A DNA stretch of 35,919 nucleotides from a virus. Below, piece after piece: positions 1-8,875 of this stretch; within the stretch, counting starts at the first letter, position 1, and each line of letters opens with the position of its first letter. The notes beneath the pieces were generated by a model. It saw nothing but the letters and a program-made list of their open reading frames with translations, was not told the DNA's origin and searched no databases. Both the position numbers and the translations under genes were made by a program. The stretch lies in IMG/VR virus record IMGVR_UViG_3300044712_000580, positions 1 to 35,919 of that record; one strand, given 5' to 3'.

Positions 1-127
1 TTTGCACCAAAACCAATAAAGAGTAAAAGGATAAGTGTGTATTTCATTTTAACGTAGTTTAATAGCCGTTATAACGGTTGCCCCGTCATTTACATCAAGG
101 TCTGATTGATATTTAATTGTACCATTT
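1..127. repeat. Terminal direct repeat, left copy (circle overlap)
   Basis: Bases 1-127 are identical to 35793-35919. The repeat lies inside coding sequence: it holds the first codons of the secreted-protein gene (minus strand, complete at 35381-35839) and the 3' end of the tail-fibre gene. An exact 127-base overlap is the size of a common assembler k-mer, so the simplest reading is a circular or circularly permuted genome of 35,792 bp. A true 127-bp packaged terminal repeat is possible but less likely. Confidence 0.95.
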
Positions 128-2721
128 ACAACGGATGAATAGCCCTGCAAAGTGTAGGTTGTTGACCCCGTTGGAGATACCAATTTCATCATTGATATAG
201 TACTACCCCTGTTGCCACTGTTTACCGGCGCAGCATTGCCCGATGCAACCGCAACAGTACCGTTATAAATGCGTGCCACATACCGGCCTGCACCTGTTGC
301 GTTTGTAATGGTGATATGACCCATAATCAACCACGTTCCCGCCGAAAGTGTTACGGATGGCCCTGAATACCATGTAAGGGCGGATGGCATTGAAACGTCA
401 GCAAGTAAGGTGCTGCTAAGCGTGTCTATGCTGTTTTGCTTGCCGTTAAAGGTTGACCAGTCGGCTGTTGACAACGCGCCACGATTTACGCTGCTTGCCG
501 TTGGCAGGTTAAATGTGTGTGTAGTACCACCGCTGCTAATATTAAAATCTGTCCCCGTTGTTCCTGTGGTGAACGTTTGAGTTCCTCCCGTCAATCCGTT
601 AAGGCTGTGCAACGTGCCAAACCGCCGCCATGCACTGCCGGTATATTGAACGAATCCAACGGTGTCAGTATTGTAAATTATAAGCCCCTGTGCAGGAGAA
701 GTGATTGCGTTTTGCTGTGCTGTGGTCATGCGGGGGAGTAGTACGCCTTTTGTTGTGCTTGTAATTTCTAATATTGAGCTTGCATCGGTACTTGAATTTC
801 CAATGCCGACATCACCGCTTTGCAAAAGCATTGCATAATGCCTTTCTGCCATATTGGTAACAGTAGGTAAGTAGTTTATTCCGACAAATCTTAATGCTGC
901 ATTTGGCGTTGCCCTGTCAAGTGTTGGCATTATTCTTACTGCATCTGCGCCAAATTGTCCAGATGTGCCGCTATAAGTTCCAGTTATGCCCAATATTGTC
1001 CTTCCTAAACTACCTGTACCTAAATTGCTATTAGTTGTAATATTCACATTACCTGCTGTCCACGAATTACCATTTCCACCTGTTAATGTCAAGTTATTCG
1101 GGTCTCTAATTCCGCCGTCTGCTGTTATTTGACCTGCAAATGTTTTAGCCCCTGCAATATCTTGTGTTCCTGATGTTAATACACCTCCAGTTGTACTACT
1201 CGCCGCCGCAAGATAAAGTGTATCATTGCTTATAAATGCACCATTTGCTGTTGCTGTACTGCTTATTGCGCCAATTCTTCTTACGACTCCGCGAGTAGCT
1301 GCAACACTATCAACGTAATTTTTATCTGTGAAACTTCGCGCCGTGTAAGTTGATGCAAGGTTTGAATTATATCCCGCAAAACCATAATGATTTACATTTC
1401 CTGCACCTCCCTGACCTATTGAAACGGCCAATGTGCCGCCGTTGCTGTACACATTCAAACCGCCTGAACCCCTTGCTAAAAGGCTATCTAATCTGCCTGT
1501 CCGTACATTAAACTGCTTTGCTTCGGCTGTTGATGTATTGCTGATGTAAAGGTCACCTAATCCAGTTGTGTCTGCACCGCCGCTGCCGCCCAATGAATCA
1601 GGGCTAATTGTAACTAATGCACCTGTGGTGCTGTCCATTAAGACGGCCTTATATTTGGATGTAGTGGTAGTTTTGGGCGTATAAAAATCTGATAAAATAG
1701 ATTTTATTTTAACAGAGTCAGACACGCCTGACCTAATCTCAATTGATGTACCTGAATTTATATAAGCCCCACCTGAACTAAGTTCAATTGATGCGTCTGA
1801 TGTGGTGTTCCCTGCTGACAAATTTGCATAATTATCGAATCCGTTTAAATAAAGGTTAGCAAAATTCCCATCACCATTCCTATTATTTGACGTGATATTT
1901 AATGATGAACTAACATCTAACAAATTAAATGGATTGATTAAACTATCTGCCCATCTAATCGTACTCCCATCTATTTTTATACCATTCCCTGCTGTATAGG
2001 TTGTGCCGCCGCCTGTACTATCTTTAACTGCAAATACATTCCCCGCCCTTGTTTGAAAGTAAATACTATCAATTCCGGGCGTTCTGTATGCTGAAACGAT
2101 ATATCTGTTAAGCATATCAGCCGTATCGCTGATATTGAGCTTTGCAGGGTCATTTACAACAGGCCAATAAGGTAGCCGCCTGATTGCCGCTAAATTACCG
2201 CTTTGAACTATTGGCTTCCATGATGTATCACCAACCTCCGTAGTCTTTAAAAACAGGTCACCCGCTATCTGTGCGCTGCCACCAATCGCTAAATCATATG
2301 CACTTCCAAATGTACTGTTATTGTTTATGCGTAAAAGCGAAAGAACACTATCATAAATCAGTTTGCTGCTGCCTACTATCTTATTACCAACGGCAAAAAG
2401 CACTCGGTAATTTTCATTGCCTGTGCTGTCTATAATCGGTTCAAAATCCGCGCTATCAACGCCGCCGGTAATCGGAACCCATCCGAACGAACCCCTTGCA
2501 TAAAGGGTATTGGCGCACGTATCAAAGTACAATGCCCCGATTGTTCGCGCTCCGAATTTTGTTGAAGGCAATGCCACCGTATCGCACCCGCGCGGGATAA
2601 TGGCAATGGTGTCTTGCTTAATGCCGCGCACAAAATTAAATGGGCTGTTTTGGGTTTGGTAAACCTGCCCGAAAGCGATAAACGAAAAAAGCGCAAATAA
2701 TATGCTAAGAATAATCCTCAT
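49..2721 (-). CDS. Tail fibre / receptor-binding-type protein with N-terminal signal-like segment
   Basis: 890 aa. The N-terminus (residues 1-19) is a hydrophobic segment ending in AFGQ, like a Bacteroidota Sec signal peptide. The bulk is Ser/Thr/Gly/Asn-rich beta-type sequence, as expected of a trimeric fibre shaft. Residues around 650-690 carry the motif KGVLLPRMTTAQQNAI followed by GLIIYNTDT and GSAWRRF, widespread in Bacteroidota surface and phage-fibre proteins; a related short motif (GALYFDTCANTLYARG) lies near residue 65. The last ~110 residues look like a beta-sandwich head (AGTWLIMGHITI ... TYTLQGYS). It is the last large gene of the tail module and overlaps the upstream tail gene by 17 bp. 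Role as fibre is inferred from position, size and composition; the export-type N-terminus is odd for a virion protein. Confidence 0.7.
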   Translation of the reverse strand: MRIILSILFALFSFIAFGQVYQTQNSPFNFVRGIKQDTIAIIPRGCDTVALPSTKFGARTIGALYFDTCANTLYARGSFGWVPITGGVDSADFEPIIDSTGNENYRVLFAVGNKIVGSSKLIYDSVLSLLRINNNSTFGSAYDLAIGGSAQIAGDLFLKTTEVGDTSWKPIVQSGNLAAIRRLPYWPVVNDPAKLNISDTADMLNRYIVSAYRTPGIDSIYFQTRAGNVFAVKDSTGGGTTYTAGNGIKIDGSTIRWADSLINPFNLLDVSSSLNITSNNRNGDGNFANLYLNGFDNYANLSAGNTTSDASIELSSGGAYINSGTSIEIRSGVSDSVKIKSILSDFYTPKTTTTSKYKAVLMDSTTGALVTISPDSLGGSGGADTTGLGDLYISNTSTAEAKQFNVRTGRLDSLLARGSGGLNVYSNGGTLAVSIGQGGAGNVNHYGFAGYNSNLASTYTARSFTDKNYVDSVAATRGVVRRIGAISSTATANGAFISNDTLYLAAASSTTGGVLTSGTQDIAGAKTFAGQITADGGIRDPNNLTLTGGNGNSWTAGNVNITTNSNLGTGSLGRTILGITGTYSGTSGQFGADAVRIMPTLDRATPNAALRFVGINYLPTVTNMAERHYAMLLQSGDVGIGNSSTDASSILEITSTTKGVLLPRMTTAQQNAITSPAQGLIIYNTDTVGFVQYTGSAWRRFGTLHSLNGLTGGTQTFTTGTTGTDFNISSGGTTHTFNLPTASSVNRGALSTADWSTFNGKQNSIDTLSSTLLADVSMPSALTWYSGPSVTLSAGTWLIMGHITITNATGAGRYVARIYNGTVAVASGNAAPVNSGNRGSTISMMKLVSPTGSTTYTLQGYSSVVNGTIKYQSDLDVNDGATVITAIKLR

Positions 2722-3142
2722 AAAGTGAAATTTCCCCTGTTAAGATTAACGAAAAATTGCCGGTAGCGTATTGGTTTACCGCGCCGGTAACTGAAATATT
2801 TTGCAGATAACAGGTGCCATCCAAACCGCCGCCTACATTCCCATTTATCCATCTGATTGAAAAGTTAAGTTCCTGACGTGTAAGCATATTTTGTAAATGC
2901 CTGTTGATGCCTGCCTGTTCAGGACTTAGGCCCTCAATGAAAAGAACGCTATCAAAAGACATCGTGCCGCCAATGTAGGTAGGTTGATATGAACGGAAAT
3001 AGCCGCTTACTGGCGTTACCTCGATAAATTCGGTGTCTAAAACGATTGAATCCGTTGTATTGCAACCGGCTATTAAGGCCGCTTCATTGCCTGCCCACAA
3101 TGTGATAGTTACGTCATTCCCTATTATGAAGCTATTAGCCAT
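2705..3142 (-). CDS. Tail-associated protein of unknown function
   Basis: 145 aa, no signal peptide or membrane segment. Sequence alternates short beta-type stretches (TITLWAG, GGTMSFDSVLFIEG, LNFSIRWING, GTCYLQNISVTGAV, NFSLILTGEISLY), reminiscent of tail-tube-fold proteins, but no family is recognised with certainty. It lies between the baseplate-type protein (8-bp overlap) and the fibre (17-bp overlap), so it is probably a tail-tip or second tube-like component. Confidence 0.6.
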   Translation of the reverse strand: MANSFIIGNDVTITLWAGNEAALIAGCNTTDSIVLDTEFIEVTPVSGYFRSYQPTYIGGTMSFDSVLFIEGLSPEQAGINRHLQNMLTRQELNFSIRWINGNVGGGLDGTCYLQNISVTGAVNQYATGNFSLILTGEISLYEDYS

Positions 3143-5006
3143 CTGTATCGTCTTGATTTTGTTGCAACCAGTAACGCTGCATTGTTATTGTATCGGTCGG
3201 ATCGTAACTTATGTATGCCATTAAAACGCTGTATCTATCTGCCTGAACATCCCACTCATACGCCACAACTACAAACGGTAAGTCAGCAGGAAGGCCGGGG
3301 ATGTTCAATGTATAAATATCTCCTAACGTCAATGCCTTACCGTATAACTCAACTTCAGCATAAAGTTGCGGCTTTGCAAATAGTCGCATATAGGTGTTAG
3401 CGGCAAAGATTGTCAGCCCTCTTTCTTCGGTGTCATAATCGCTTATAAAGCCACTTGACAGCCTTGCCCCGGTGCTATCGTAAAGAAAAGATATGTATTC
3501 GTCATATTGAAAAAAGTTTGCCCCATTTGGGCTAAATTCAGTATCAAAATTCAAGCCAATTGTTTCAAATTCTTCGTTTGGCCTTAGCCCCTGATTGGCT
3601 TTTATTCCAACCGATTTAAATAGCTTGTAATCTGTTTCGCTTGCCGTTTTACTTGCTAAAACATCCGCAAATGCAAATCGCATATAAGTTGTTCCGCTGT
3701 TGTAAGTGGTGCCTAATGATGGAACGTCAGGCCGGTAAATGCGAATAATAATTGTACCGCTTGCCGGCGCAATGGTGCTGATATTCAGGATTGCATTAAT
3801 ATCCGTTTCGCTTGCTAAAATTATCGGCCCTGCTGTTTGTGTCCATTCACCCGATGCCTGCAACCACCAAGGCGTTCCGCTTTGGTCTAAATTAATTGCC
3901 ACGCGCGGGTTAACCGTTCCTGCGCCGCCGTCCGTAATTTCCCATTGCAGGAAAACCCGAACAGCTTCACCCTCGGTAACTGCACCGCCTTCGTTTACAT
4001 AAAAATCGTTGCTGTTTGCGTTTGATGCAACGTAATTACCTAATACCTCAAAGTAATTTTTCCCTGAAATTGTAATCAGGTCAAACATTTCAGTAGCCAG
4101 TGTTCCCTGTTGCTCCCAAAATGTAAACCCTTTATTTGGGCCGGATGGTACATAATCGGCAAAATCCCTGTTCTTCTGTGTGTGTCTTATTGAATAATGA
4201 TAAGACCTTGCAGTGACCTTTGATAATGGGCTTTCAAATCGGACATTTAGCGACCTGTCAACTATAAAATAATTGTCAAGTAAATCGTTAGGATAACCGG
4301 CCATCGCCTTATCAATCCAATTTTCAATAACCCAATTCCCTGCATTTTGGTAAACAACGCATTGAAGCTGTCGGCAGATTTTACTCAATAAATCATAGGC
4401 CATTTGGGGCTGTTGACCCAAATAATCCAATGCCATTGATTGCTCAAGATAAACCGTATCGTTTGCGAAATCGTAAATTTCGTCCGTGTGTCTTACCGAT
4501 GTGCTAATGGTTACCGGCAGGCTAATATCTGTGTAGGTTAGCTGCCTTTCAGCCATTTGTCCTAACGTTTGCAACTCGATAAAGGCACTATCTAAAACCG
4601 TGTCGGGAGTAGTCTGCAAAGCCCCTAAATTGTCACTAAACTGCAATTCCAATTCACGCAATCCGTAAGGGCTATAATTAACGCTTGTTTGGGGCTGCAA
4701 CCATCCGTACCACTCCCACCCTGCATCGCTTGTCCATTCAATAAACCATGTACGGTTATCGGCAAGGATAAATTCCTGTATTTGTGACGGTTCTAAACTT
4801 ACCCTTAAAGTAAGCTGCGAACCGCGTACAGGGTGCAAAAGATTTGCATTGCTTTTATCGTAACTAAGACGCATGAAGTCACGGCCAACCATGAAAGGCA
4901 AGGCAATGGGAGAACCGCCGTAACCTTCCTTTTTGATTACAATGCTGTGCAGTTCGCCATCTTTAACCGATGCAAAAGAAAAAGTGTATTTAGAACCTAA
5001 TGCCAT
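3135..5006 (-). CDS. Distal tail / baseplate-type protein
   Basis: 623 aa, directly after the tape measure gene (1-base overlap of stop and start), where siphophages encode Dit/Tal-type tail-tip proteins. The N-terminal ~130 residues (KYTFSFASVKDGELHSIVIK ... WYGWLQPQTSVNYSPYG ... LELQFSDNLGAL) resemble a Dit-like opening domain. The middle (residues ~290-450) has a Trp- and Gly-rich beta region that could bind carbohydrate. No peptidase or glycosidase motif was seen. Call rests mainly on gene order and size. Confidence 0.6.
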   Translation of the reverse strand: MALGSKYTFSFASVKDGELHSIVIKKEGYGGSPIALPFMVGRDFMRLSYDKSNANLLHPVRGSQLTLRVSLEPSQIQEFILADNRTWFIEWTSDAGWEWYGWLQPQTSVNYSPYGLRELELQFSDNLGALQTTPDTVLDSAFIELQTLGQMAERQLTYTDISLPVTISTSVRHTDEIYDFANDTVYLEQSMALDYLGQQPQMAYDLLSKICRQLQCVVYQNAGNWVIENWIDKAMAGYPNDLLDNYFIVDRSLNVRFESPLSKVTARSYHYSIRHTQKNRDFADYVPSGPNKGFTFWEQQGTLATEMFDLITISGKNYFEVLGNYVASNANSNDFYVNEGGAVTEGEAVRVFLQWEITDGGAGTVNPRVAINLDQSGTPWWLQASGEWTQTAGPIILASETDINAILNISTIAPASGTIIIRIYRPDVPSLGTTYNSGTTYMRFAFADVLASKTASETDYKLFKSVGIKANQGLRPNEEFETIGLNFDTEFSPNGANFFQYDEYISFLYDSTGARLSSGFISDYDTEERGLTIFAANTYMRLFAKPQLYAEVELYGKALTLGDIYTLNIPGLPADLPFVVVAYEWDVQADRYSVLMAYISYDPTDTITMQRYWLQQNQDDTDG

Positions 5007-6871
5007 TATCCAAAATTCATCCTGTTGTTACGTGCCGCCATGCTTACGGCAAAAAGTAAAGTGTTGCCGCTAAATTTTGCCGTTAATTCACCGCCGCCCA
5101 TTGCGCCTGCATTTGGTACGATTGAACCGGGCTGTGAAGGGTAAAATGTTTCCGGTCCCGATTCACCTACAATGTAACCGCCGCCGGGTAATACAGAACC
5201 ACCACCCGCGCGGCCTCCAAATACGCCGCCAAATAATTTACCGATAAATCCACCGCCACCGGCTGCACCCGCCGCTGCACTGCCCCCACCTGTAACCAAT
5301 GATAAAACAGCTTGTAAAATCAATGCTTTTGCAACGGCCTTTACCAATTCAATTACCAACCCTTTTACACTTTCGCCCAATGCCTTAAAAATGTTTTCAC
5401 CGTTGGCAAGTGCATTAAATACGCTATCAACCGCCGGCCCTAATGTGTTTCCAATAATGTTTGCCGTTTGCTGTGCATCTTCCTGCAATAGTGCAAAATT
5501 TTCCTGTGCTTTTAATATAGCCGGATCAATGCCACGCCCCGGCAAGCCTGTTGCGCCTCCTGCTGCCTGAATGTTTTTTTGCTTATCTAAAACGGATGTT
5601 TTCTGTTTTGCCGCAAATGCTTTATCAGCAGCCTGCGAAAGCGCCAACAATCCCGCTGTTTCCTGATTGGTTAAAAGTATTGCCTTTTCCCGTTGAGTGT
5701 TTATAATGGTTTCCTGTTCTGCCGCTTTGCGGCTTACTTCAACACTTTTCGTTCTTGCCTTATCAGACTTTTCAACAACCCCAGGAACCTGCCCCAATGA
5801 TTTAATCAGGGAATCAATACCTAATTTTACTTTTTCGTTTTCTTTCCTATATAGTTCTTCGCTTGTTTTTGCTTTTGAAAACGCGTTACCTATTCCTGTT
5901 GCAAAATCAGCCGCCGCCGTTGCCCCACCAAAAAGCGTTTTAATTAAATCACCTGCCGATAATGCCCCCGCAGCGCCAAATACGTCACCCTGTTCAACCG
6001 CGATACCTAATGCAACGCCTTTAGCGTACTCCTCCGCCGCCTTTGCTGCTAAGATTGAACTCCGCGCCTCCTCTTGCTTTATTTGGGCATAAATAGCCCC
6101 TATTTGCGAACCTTGTTTTTGAAGTTCGCCAATAGAACCAACCTGCAACCCATATTCAGAAAGCGCTTTATTTGCAGCATCAAAAGCCGCATTTTGGCGG
6201 GCTGTACTTGCTTCGCTGTCATTTACAATTCTAACGAAATTGCCGAAACTTTCCTGCGCCTTACTAAATGCCTCCGCGCCCTTTGTACCGGCATCCCTTA
6301 ATGTTTGGTCAAATTCGCTAATACCCGCAATTGCGCGGCCAATAGCAGGGCCGAAAACAATCAAAGCCGATGTTACCGCGCTTATTGCAATACCTATACC
6401 TGCCGGCCCTAATAATGCACCACCTAACGCCTTTAGTGCACCACCTGTCGAACCTGTTGACTTTTGAAGGGATTGAAAGGAAGAAATTAAAGGGTCTATG
6501 TTGTTGGCAATACCGATAAGTCCAAAAGGTGCATCTTGTACAACGCGCCCAAAGTTAACTAAGGCAGGATTAGCGTTTGCAGCCCCCTTACCGACTTTGC
6601 TAACGCTTACGGCTGCATCATCCAAAGGCTTTCGCAACCTTGCCGCCTGTGCGCTTAATGATGCAATTGCCGCGTTAATTTGGTTGAGGTCTGCTGCCGT
6701 TTCAGCCCCTGCCCGAAGTTTACGCAATTCGGCTAAACCCGCTTCAAGCTGTTTAAGGTTTTTAGCGCCATTAATGCCCAAATTCTTTAAGGCATCCGAA
6801 GCCCCCTGGATGTTGGCAATAGCGGACTTAACATCCGCCTCCAATATTATCTCTAACCTTTCTTCAGCCAT
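5006..6871 (-). CDS. Tape measure protein
   Basis: 621 aa. The protein sets tail length and helps DNA entry. Residues 1-100 are Ala/Lys/Glu-rich and helical; a hydrophobic segment lies at ~150-185 (ALLGPAGIGIAISAVTSALI); a long charged helical region follows (EQETIINTQREKAILLTNQE); a second hydrophobic stretch is at ~520-570. The C-terminus carries the typical glycine-rich motif GRAGGGSVLPGGGYIVGE then SGPETFYPSQPGSIVPN, seen at the end of many tape measures. It follows the tail assembly chaperones, the canonical order. At 621 aa the expected tail is fairly short. Confidence 0.92.
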   Translation of the reverse strand: MAEERLEIILEADVKSAIANIQGASDALKNLGINGAKNLKQLEAGLAELRKLRAGAETAADLNQINAAIASLSAQAARLRKPLDDAAVSVSKVGKGAANANPALVNFGRVVQDAPFGLIGIANNIDPLISSFQSLQKSTGSTGGALKALGGALLGPAGIGIAISAVTSALIVFGPAIGRAIAGISEFDQTLRDAGTKGAEAFSKAQESFGNFVRIVNDSEASTARQNAAFDAANKALSEYGLQVGSIGELQKQGSQIGAIYAQIKQEEARSSILAAKAAEEYAKGVALGIAVEQGDVFGAAGALSAGDLIKTLFGGATAAADFATGIGNAFSKAKTSEELYRKENEKVKLGIDSLIKSLGQVPGVVEKSDKARTKSVEVSRKAAEQETIINTQREKAILLTNQETAGLLALSQAADKAFAAKQKTSVLDKQKNIQAAGGATGLPGRGIDPAILKAQENFALLQEDAQQTANIIGNTLGPAVDSVFNALANGENIFKALGESVKGLVIELVKAVAKALILQAVLSLVTGGGSAAAGAAGGGGFIGKLFGGVFGGRAGGGSVLPGGGYIVGESGPETFYPSQPGSIVPNAGAMGGGELTAKFSGNTLLFAVSMAARNNRMNFG

Positions 6872-6894
6872 ACGCTTTAAATAGTTAAAGGGGG

Positions 6895-7520
6895 CTATTT
6901 GCCCCCATTATTTAACCTTGCAATCAGCGGCGCAAACTTAGCTTGGTTTGCAATCGCATCATATATTTTTAACGGCAAAATCTTCTCCGGCTTGTTTTGC
7001 TTTGAACCTGCCGCCGCTAAAATCCAACTGCCTAAAATACGTGTGGCATTCAGGTCAATCTCCTGTTTGTATTGATGACCTTCAACAAGTAGCTGAACTT
7101 CATCGGGTGTCATTCGGGCATATTCCCACGGCTTTATTCCGATGACTCCGTAACAGTACCTTCTAAGGTCTCTCCAAGTATTTTTTTTTGCTGTTCGGCA
7201 ACGGCTTCTGTCAGGTCATTGGTCAACTTATCCCAGCGGTCTTTACTTTTGCTTTCCTCGTATTCTTTAAATACCTCCACAATTTCCGCGTCTGTCGCGC
7301 CGTCAAACCATTGGTAAAAATCGCCCTTAGTTGCCTGCATTTTTCGGCTGTCAGGATCGCAACGCTGCCAATTTTTGTGGGCATAGTACAAGGCAGCCGG
7401 CCCCCAATCAGAACGGGCAGATGTTATTTCGCCGTTCATGGTGTCCAACCAAAGCCATTCAGCAACCAACGCGCCCCAATGCAGGGATATTTCCTTTTGG
7501 TTAATAGTGATTACTGTCAT
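6895..7520 (-). CDS. Tail assembly chaperone, -1 frameshift fusion product (lambda G-GT type)
   Basis: Inferred second product of the chaperone gene. The first frame (7520 down) is read to the A9 run at 7189-7181, where a -1 slip on A-AAA-AAA moves translation into the frame that ends at 6895. I translated the joined frame: it is open from the slip to the start of the downstream ORF (start 7113) with no stop, giving NTWRDLRRYCYGVIGIKPWE then YARMTPDEVQLLVEGHQYKQ. The predicted fusion is 113 + 95 = 208 aa. The segment GIKPWEYARMTPDEV resembles the T-type chaperone domain of phages (G-x-x-P-x-E/E-F ... M-x-P-x-E). Its place between tail tube and tape measure is exactly where G/GT pairs occur. 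Confidence 0.8.
7134..7520 (-). CDS. Tail assembly chaperone, unshifted product (lambda G type)
   Basis: 128 aa product if the ribosome does not slip. It is acidic and Trp-rich (HWGALVAEWLWLDTMNG ... DFYQWFDGATDAEIVEVFKE). In the unshifted frame it continues past the Lys-Lys codons for 15 residues (ILGETLEGTVTESSE) and stops at 7134. The start overlaps the stop of the major tail protein by 4 bases. Lies upstream of the tape measure, whose folding these chaperones normally protect before tail polymerisation. Confidence 0.8.
   Translation of the reverse strand: MTVITINQKEISLHWGALVAEWLWLDTMNGEITSARSDWGPAALYYAHKNWQRCDPDSRKMQATKGDFYQWFDGATDAEIVEVFKEYEESKSKDRWDKLTNDLTEAVAEQQKKILGETLEGTVTESSE
7181..7189 (-). 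promoter_or_regulatory. Slippery A9 run for programmed -1 frameshifting
   Basis: On the minus strand the coding sequence reads CAA AAA AAA ATA, giving a heptamer A AAA AAA (7188-7182). A -1 slip leads into the only frame that joins the downstream ORF at 6895-7113 without a stop. I did not establish a downstream stimulatory structure. Transcriptional slippage on nine A residues would give the same product. Confidence 0.75.
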
Positions 7521-7948
7521 ACAGGAATTGAAATGGTTGTTGCGCCGCTAATGCTTAAAGTAAGCGTACCGGCTACAAATTCGTTGGTATTGAGCGTGGT
7601 GTTAAATTCGGTAATTACACCGGTTGCACTTTCACTGTAAATGATGGGCGAAGTTTCATCATCTGCCACCAAAATATCAAGCGAAGATTTGCCGGTAAAA
7701 TATCCGTGCAAAGTTGCGAATGAAAGTTCGTCAGAATCTGGGTTAAACTTTACCACAAATTCCGCCGGAACTTCATTTGTAATTGAACCCGCCGCGCGCA
7801 ATGTTTCGCATTTGGTTTCACTTTCAATCAATGCAGCGGAACGGGTTACTTCCAGCGTGGTATTACATACCAACTTTTTGTAAATTCCGGAACCGGCAGG
7901 CTTAAGCCAAAGAAAAACCTGGTTACCTGTTTTTGTTGTTGTGCTCAT
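7517..7948 (-). CDS. Major tail (tube) protein
   Basis: 143 aa. Shape typical of siphophage tube subunits: short N-terminus, LWLKPAGSGIYKKLVCNTTLEVTRSAA, a middle stretch (EFVVKFNPDSDELSFATLHGYF) and a C-terminal beta stretch (NEFVAGTLTLSISGATTISI). It precedes the chaperone/tape-measure genes and follows the tail terminator. Unlike many tube proteins it has no recognisable Ig-like extra domain. Confidence 0.75.
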   Translation of the reverse strand: MSTTTKTGNQVFLWLKPAGSGIYKKLVCNTTLEVTRSAALIESETKCETLRAAGSITNEVPAEFVVKFNPDSDELSFATLHGYFTGKSSLDILVADDETSPIIYSESATGVITEFNTTLNTNEFVAGTLTLSISGATTISIPV

Positions 7949-7949
7949 T

Positions 7950-8348
7950 TTATTCTGATATTAAATGTTGAAATCTTAAAACTTTCCTGTAAATATCAAC
8001 GCTGCCGGTTCGGTCTATTCCGCTATCGCTGCTAAGCATAAACCCGCCCGCAAAATTGAAATTGTCTATTACTAAATCACCTGTTAAGGCAGTTACTACC
8101 GCGTCACATGCTTCATTGATCGCTTTCATCCCGCCCGGCTCCCTGTATTCATCGTAAAGGGTTACGGTTGAAGTAGCACGCCACAATGCACACCCCTTTG
8201 CGGGGAAAGGCTCTTTTGATATTGTCACGGTGCAATATGGCATATTTGCGTTTGCATCGCCGGGCGGCCTTTGCCCGTAAACTTTAAAAGTTGAAGTAGT
8301 CAACGCCGCGCCGATGGCTTTTTGTAAATATCTATCTAAGTCGGTCAT
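7950..8348 (-). CDS. Tail completion / terminator-like protein
   Basis: 132 aa. Features of the gp17/DUF3168-like terminator group: short helical N-terminus (DLDRYLQKAIGAAL), a PYCTVTISKEPFP strand, then TSTVTLYDEYREPGGMKAINEACDAVVTAL. Position just before the tube gene and just after an HK97 gp10-like gene is the normal place of the terminator that caps the tail and joins it to the head. Overlaps the upstream gene by 4 bases. Confidence 0.65.
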   Translation of the reverse strand: MTDLDRYLQKAIGAALTTSTFKVYGQRPPGDANANMPYCTVTISKEPFPAKGCALWRATSTVTLYDEYREPGGMKAINEACDAVVTALTGDLVIDNFNFAGGFMLSSDSGIDRTGSVDIYRKVLRFQHLISE

Positions 8349-8875
8349 TTCTTTTCGTATTTTTTCAGTAGTCGCATAATAACAGGCCTAACTTCATCAT
8401 AAGCCCTAAAGAAAAACGGTTGCGGCCTAATACCACCTTTTGCAATTTTTCCGGCTATAAACCTTGCATAGTTCTGTTTTGCTTTTTCCCCTCTAACTTC
8501 CGGCGGCCAACCTTTCTTTTTTAGATAGTTGTACATATTTTCAACTAACTGTTCAAAAGAACCGCCCTTTCCTTGACCTTTATAAATCGATGCAATAGCC
8601 TGCCTACCGTTCGCGTTAAACTTTCCCTTTGTGCCAAATTCAACAAATGGGCTGTAAAAAACAGGGCTAACTACTTTCTTTTTTAGAAATTCTGTTGTAT
8701 CTGAAAAAATGCTATTCCGCATTAATCCGTCAAATTCCGGTGCATACCTTTTTGCCTTTTCCTCTATCTTTTCAGAACCCTGAGCCAATGCCGCGTCAAT
8801 ATCCTTTATGGCATCGTCCTTAAACTTTTCCAGTTTTACCTGCAATCCTGCCAAACCTTCTATCTTCACACTCAT
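8345..8875 (-). CDS. HK97 gp10-like head-tail/tail component
   Basis: 176 aa, basic. Shows the family pattern: N-terminal helix (GLAGLQVKLEKFKDDAIKDI), E-K-A-K-R-Y-A-P, then SPVFYSPFVEFGTKGKF, which matches the YaxxVEfGT motif of HK97_gp10 proteins. The C-terminus is Lys-rich (RLLKKYEKK). Four-base overlaps with both neighbours show it belongs to a tightly coupled connector-tail operon. Confidence 0.8.
   Translation of the reverse strand: MSVKIEGLAGLQVKLEKFKDDAIKDIDAALAQGSEKIEEKAKRYAPEFDGLMRNSIFSDTTEFLKKKVVSPVFYSPFVEFGTKGKFNANGRQAIASIYKGQGKGGSFEQLVENMYNYLKKKGWPPEVRGEKAKQNYARFIAGKIAKGGIRPQPFFFRAYDEVRPVIMRLLKKYEKK

Noticed and set aside
49-2721. Diversity-generating retroelement acting on the tail fibre
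   Set aside because: No reverse transcriptase gene and no near-repeat of the fibre 3' end elsewhere in the window.
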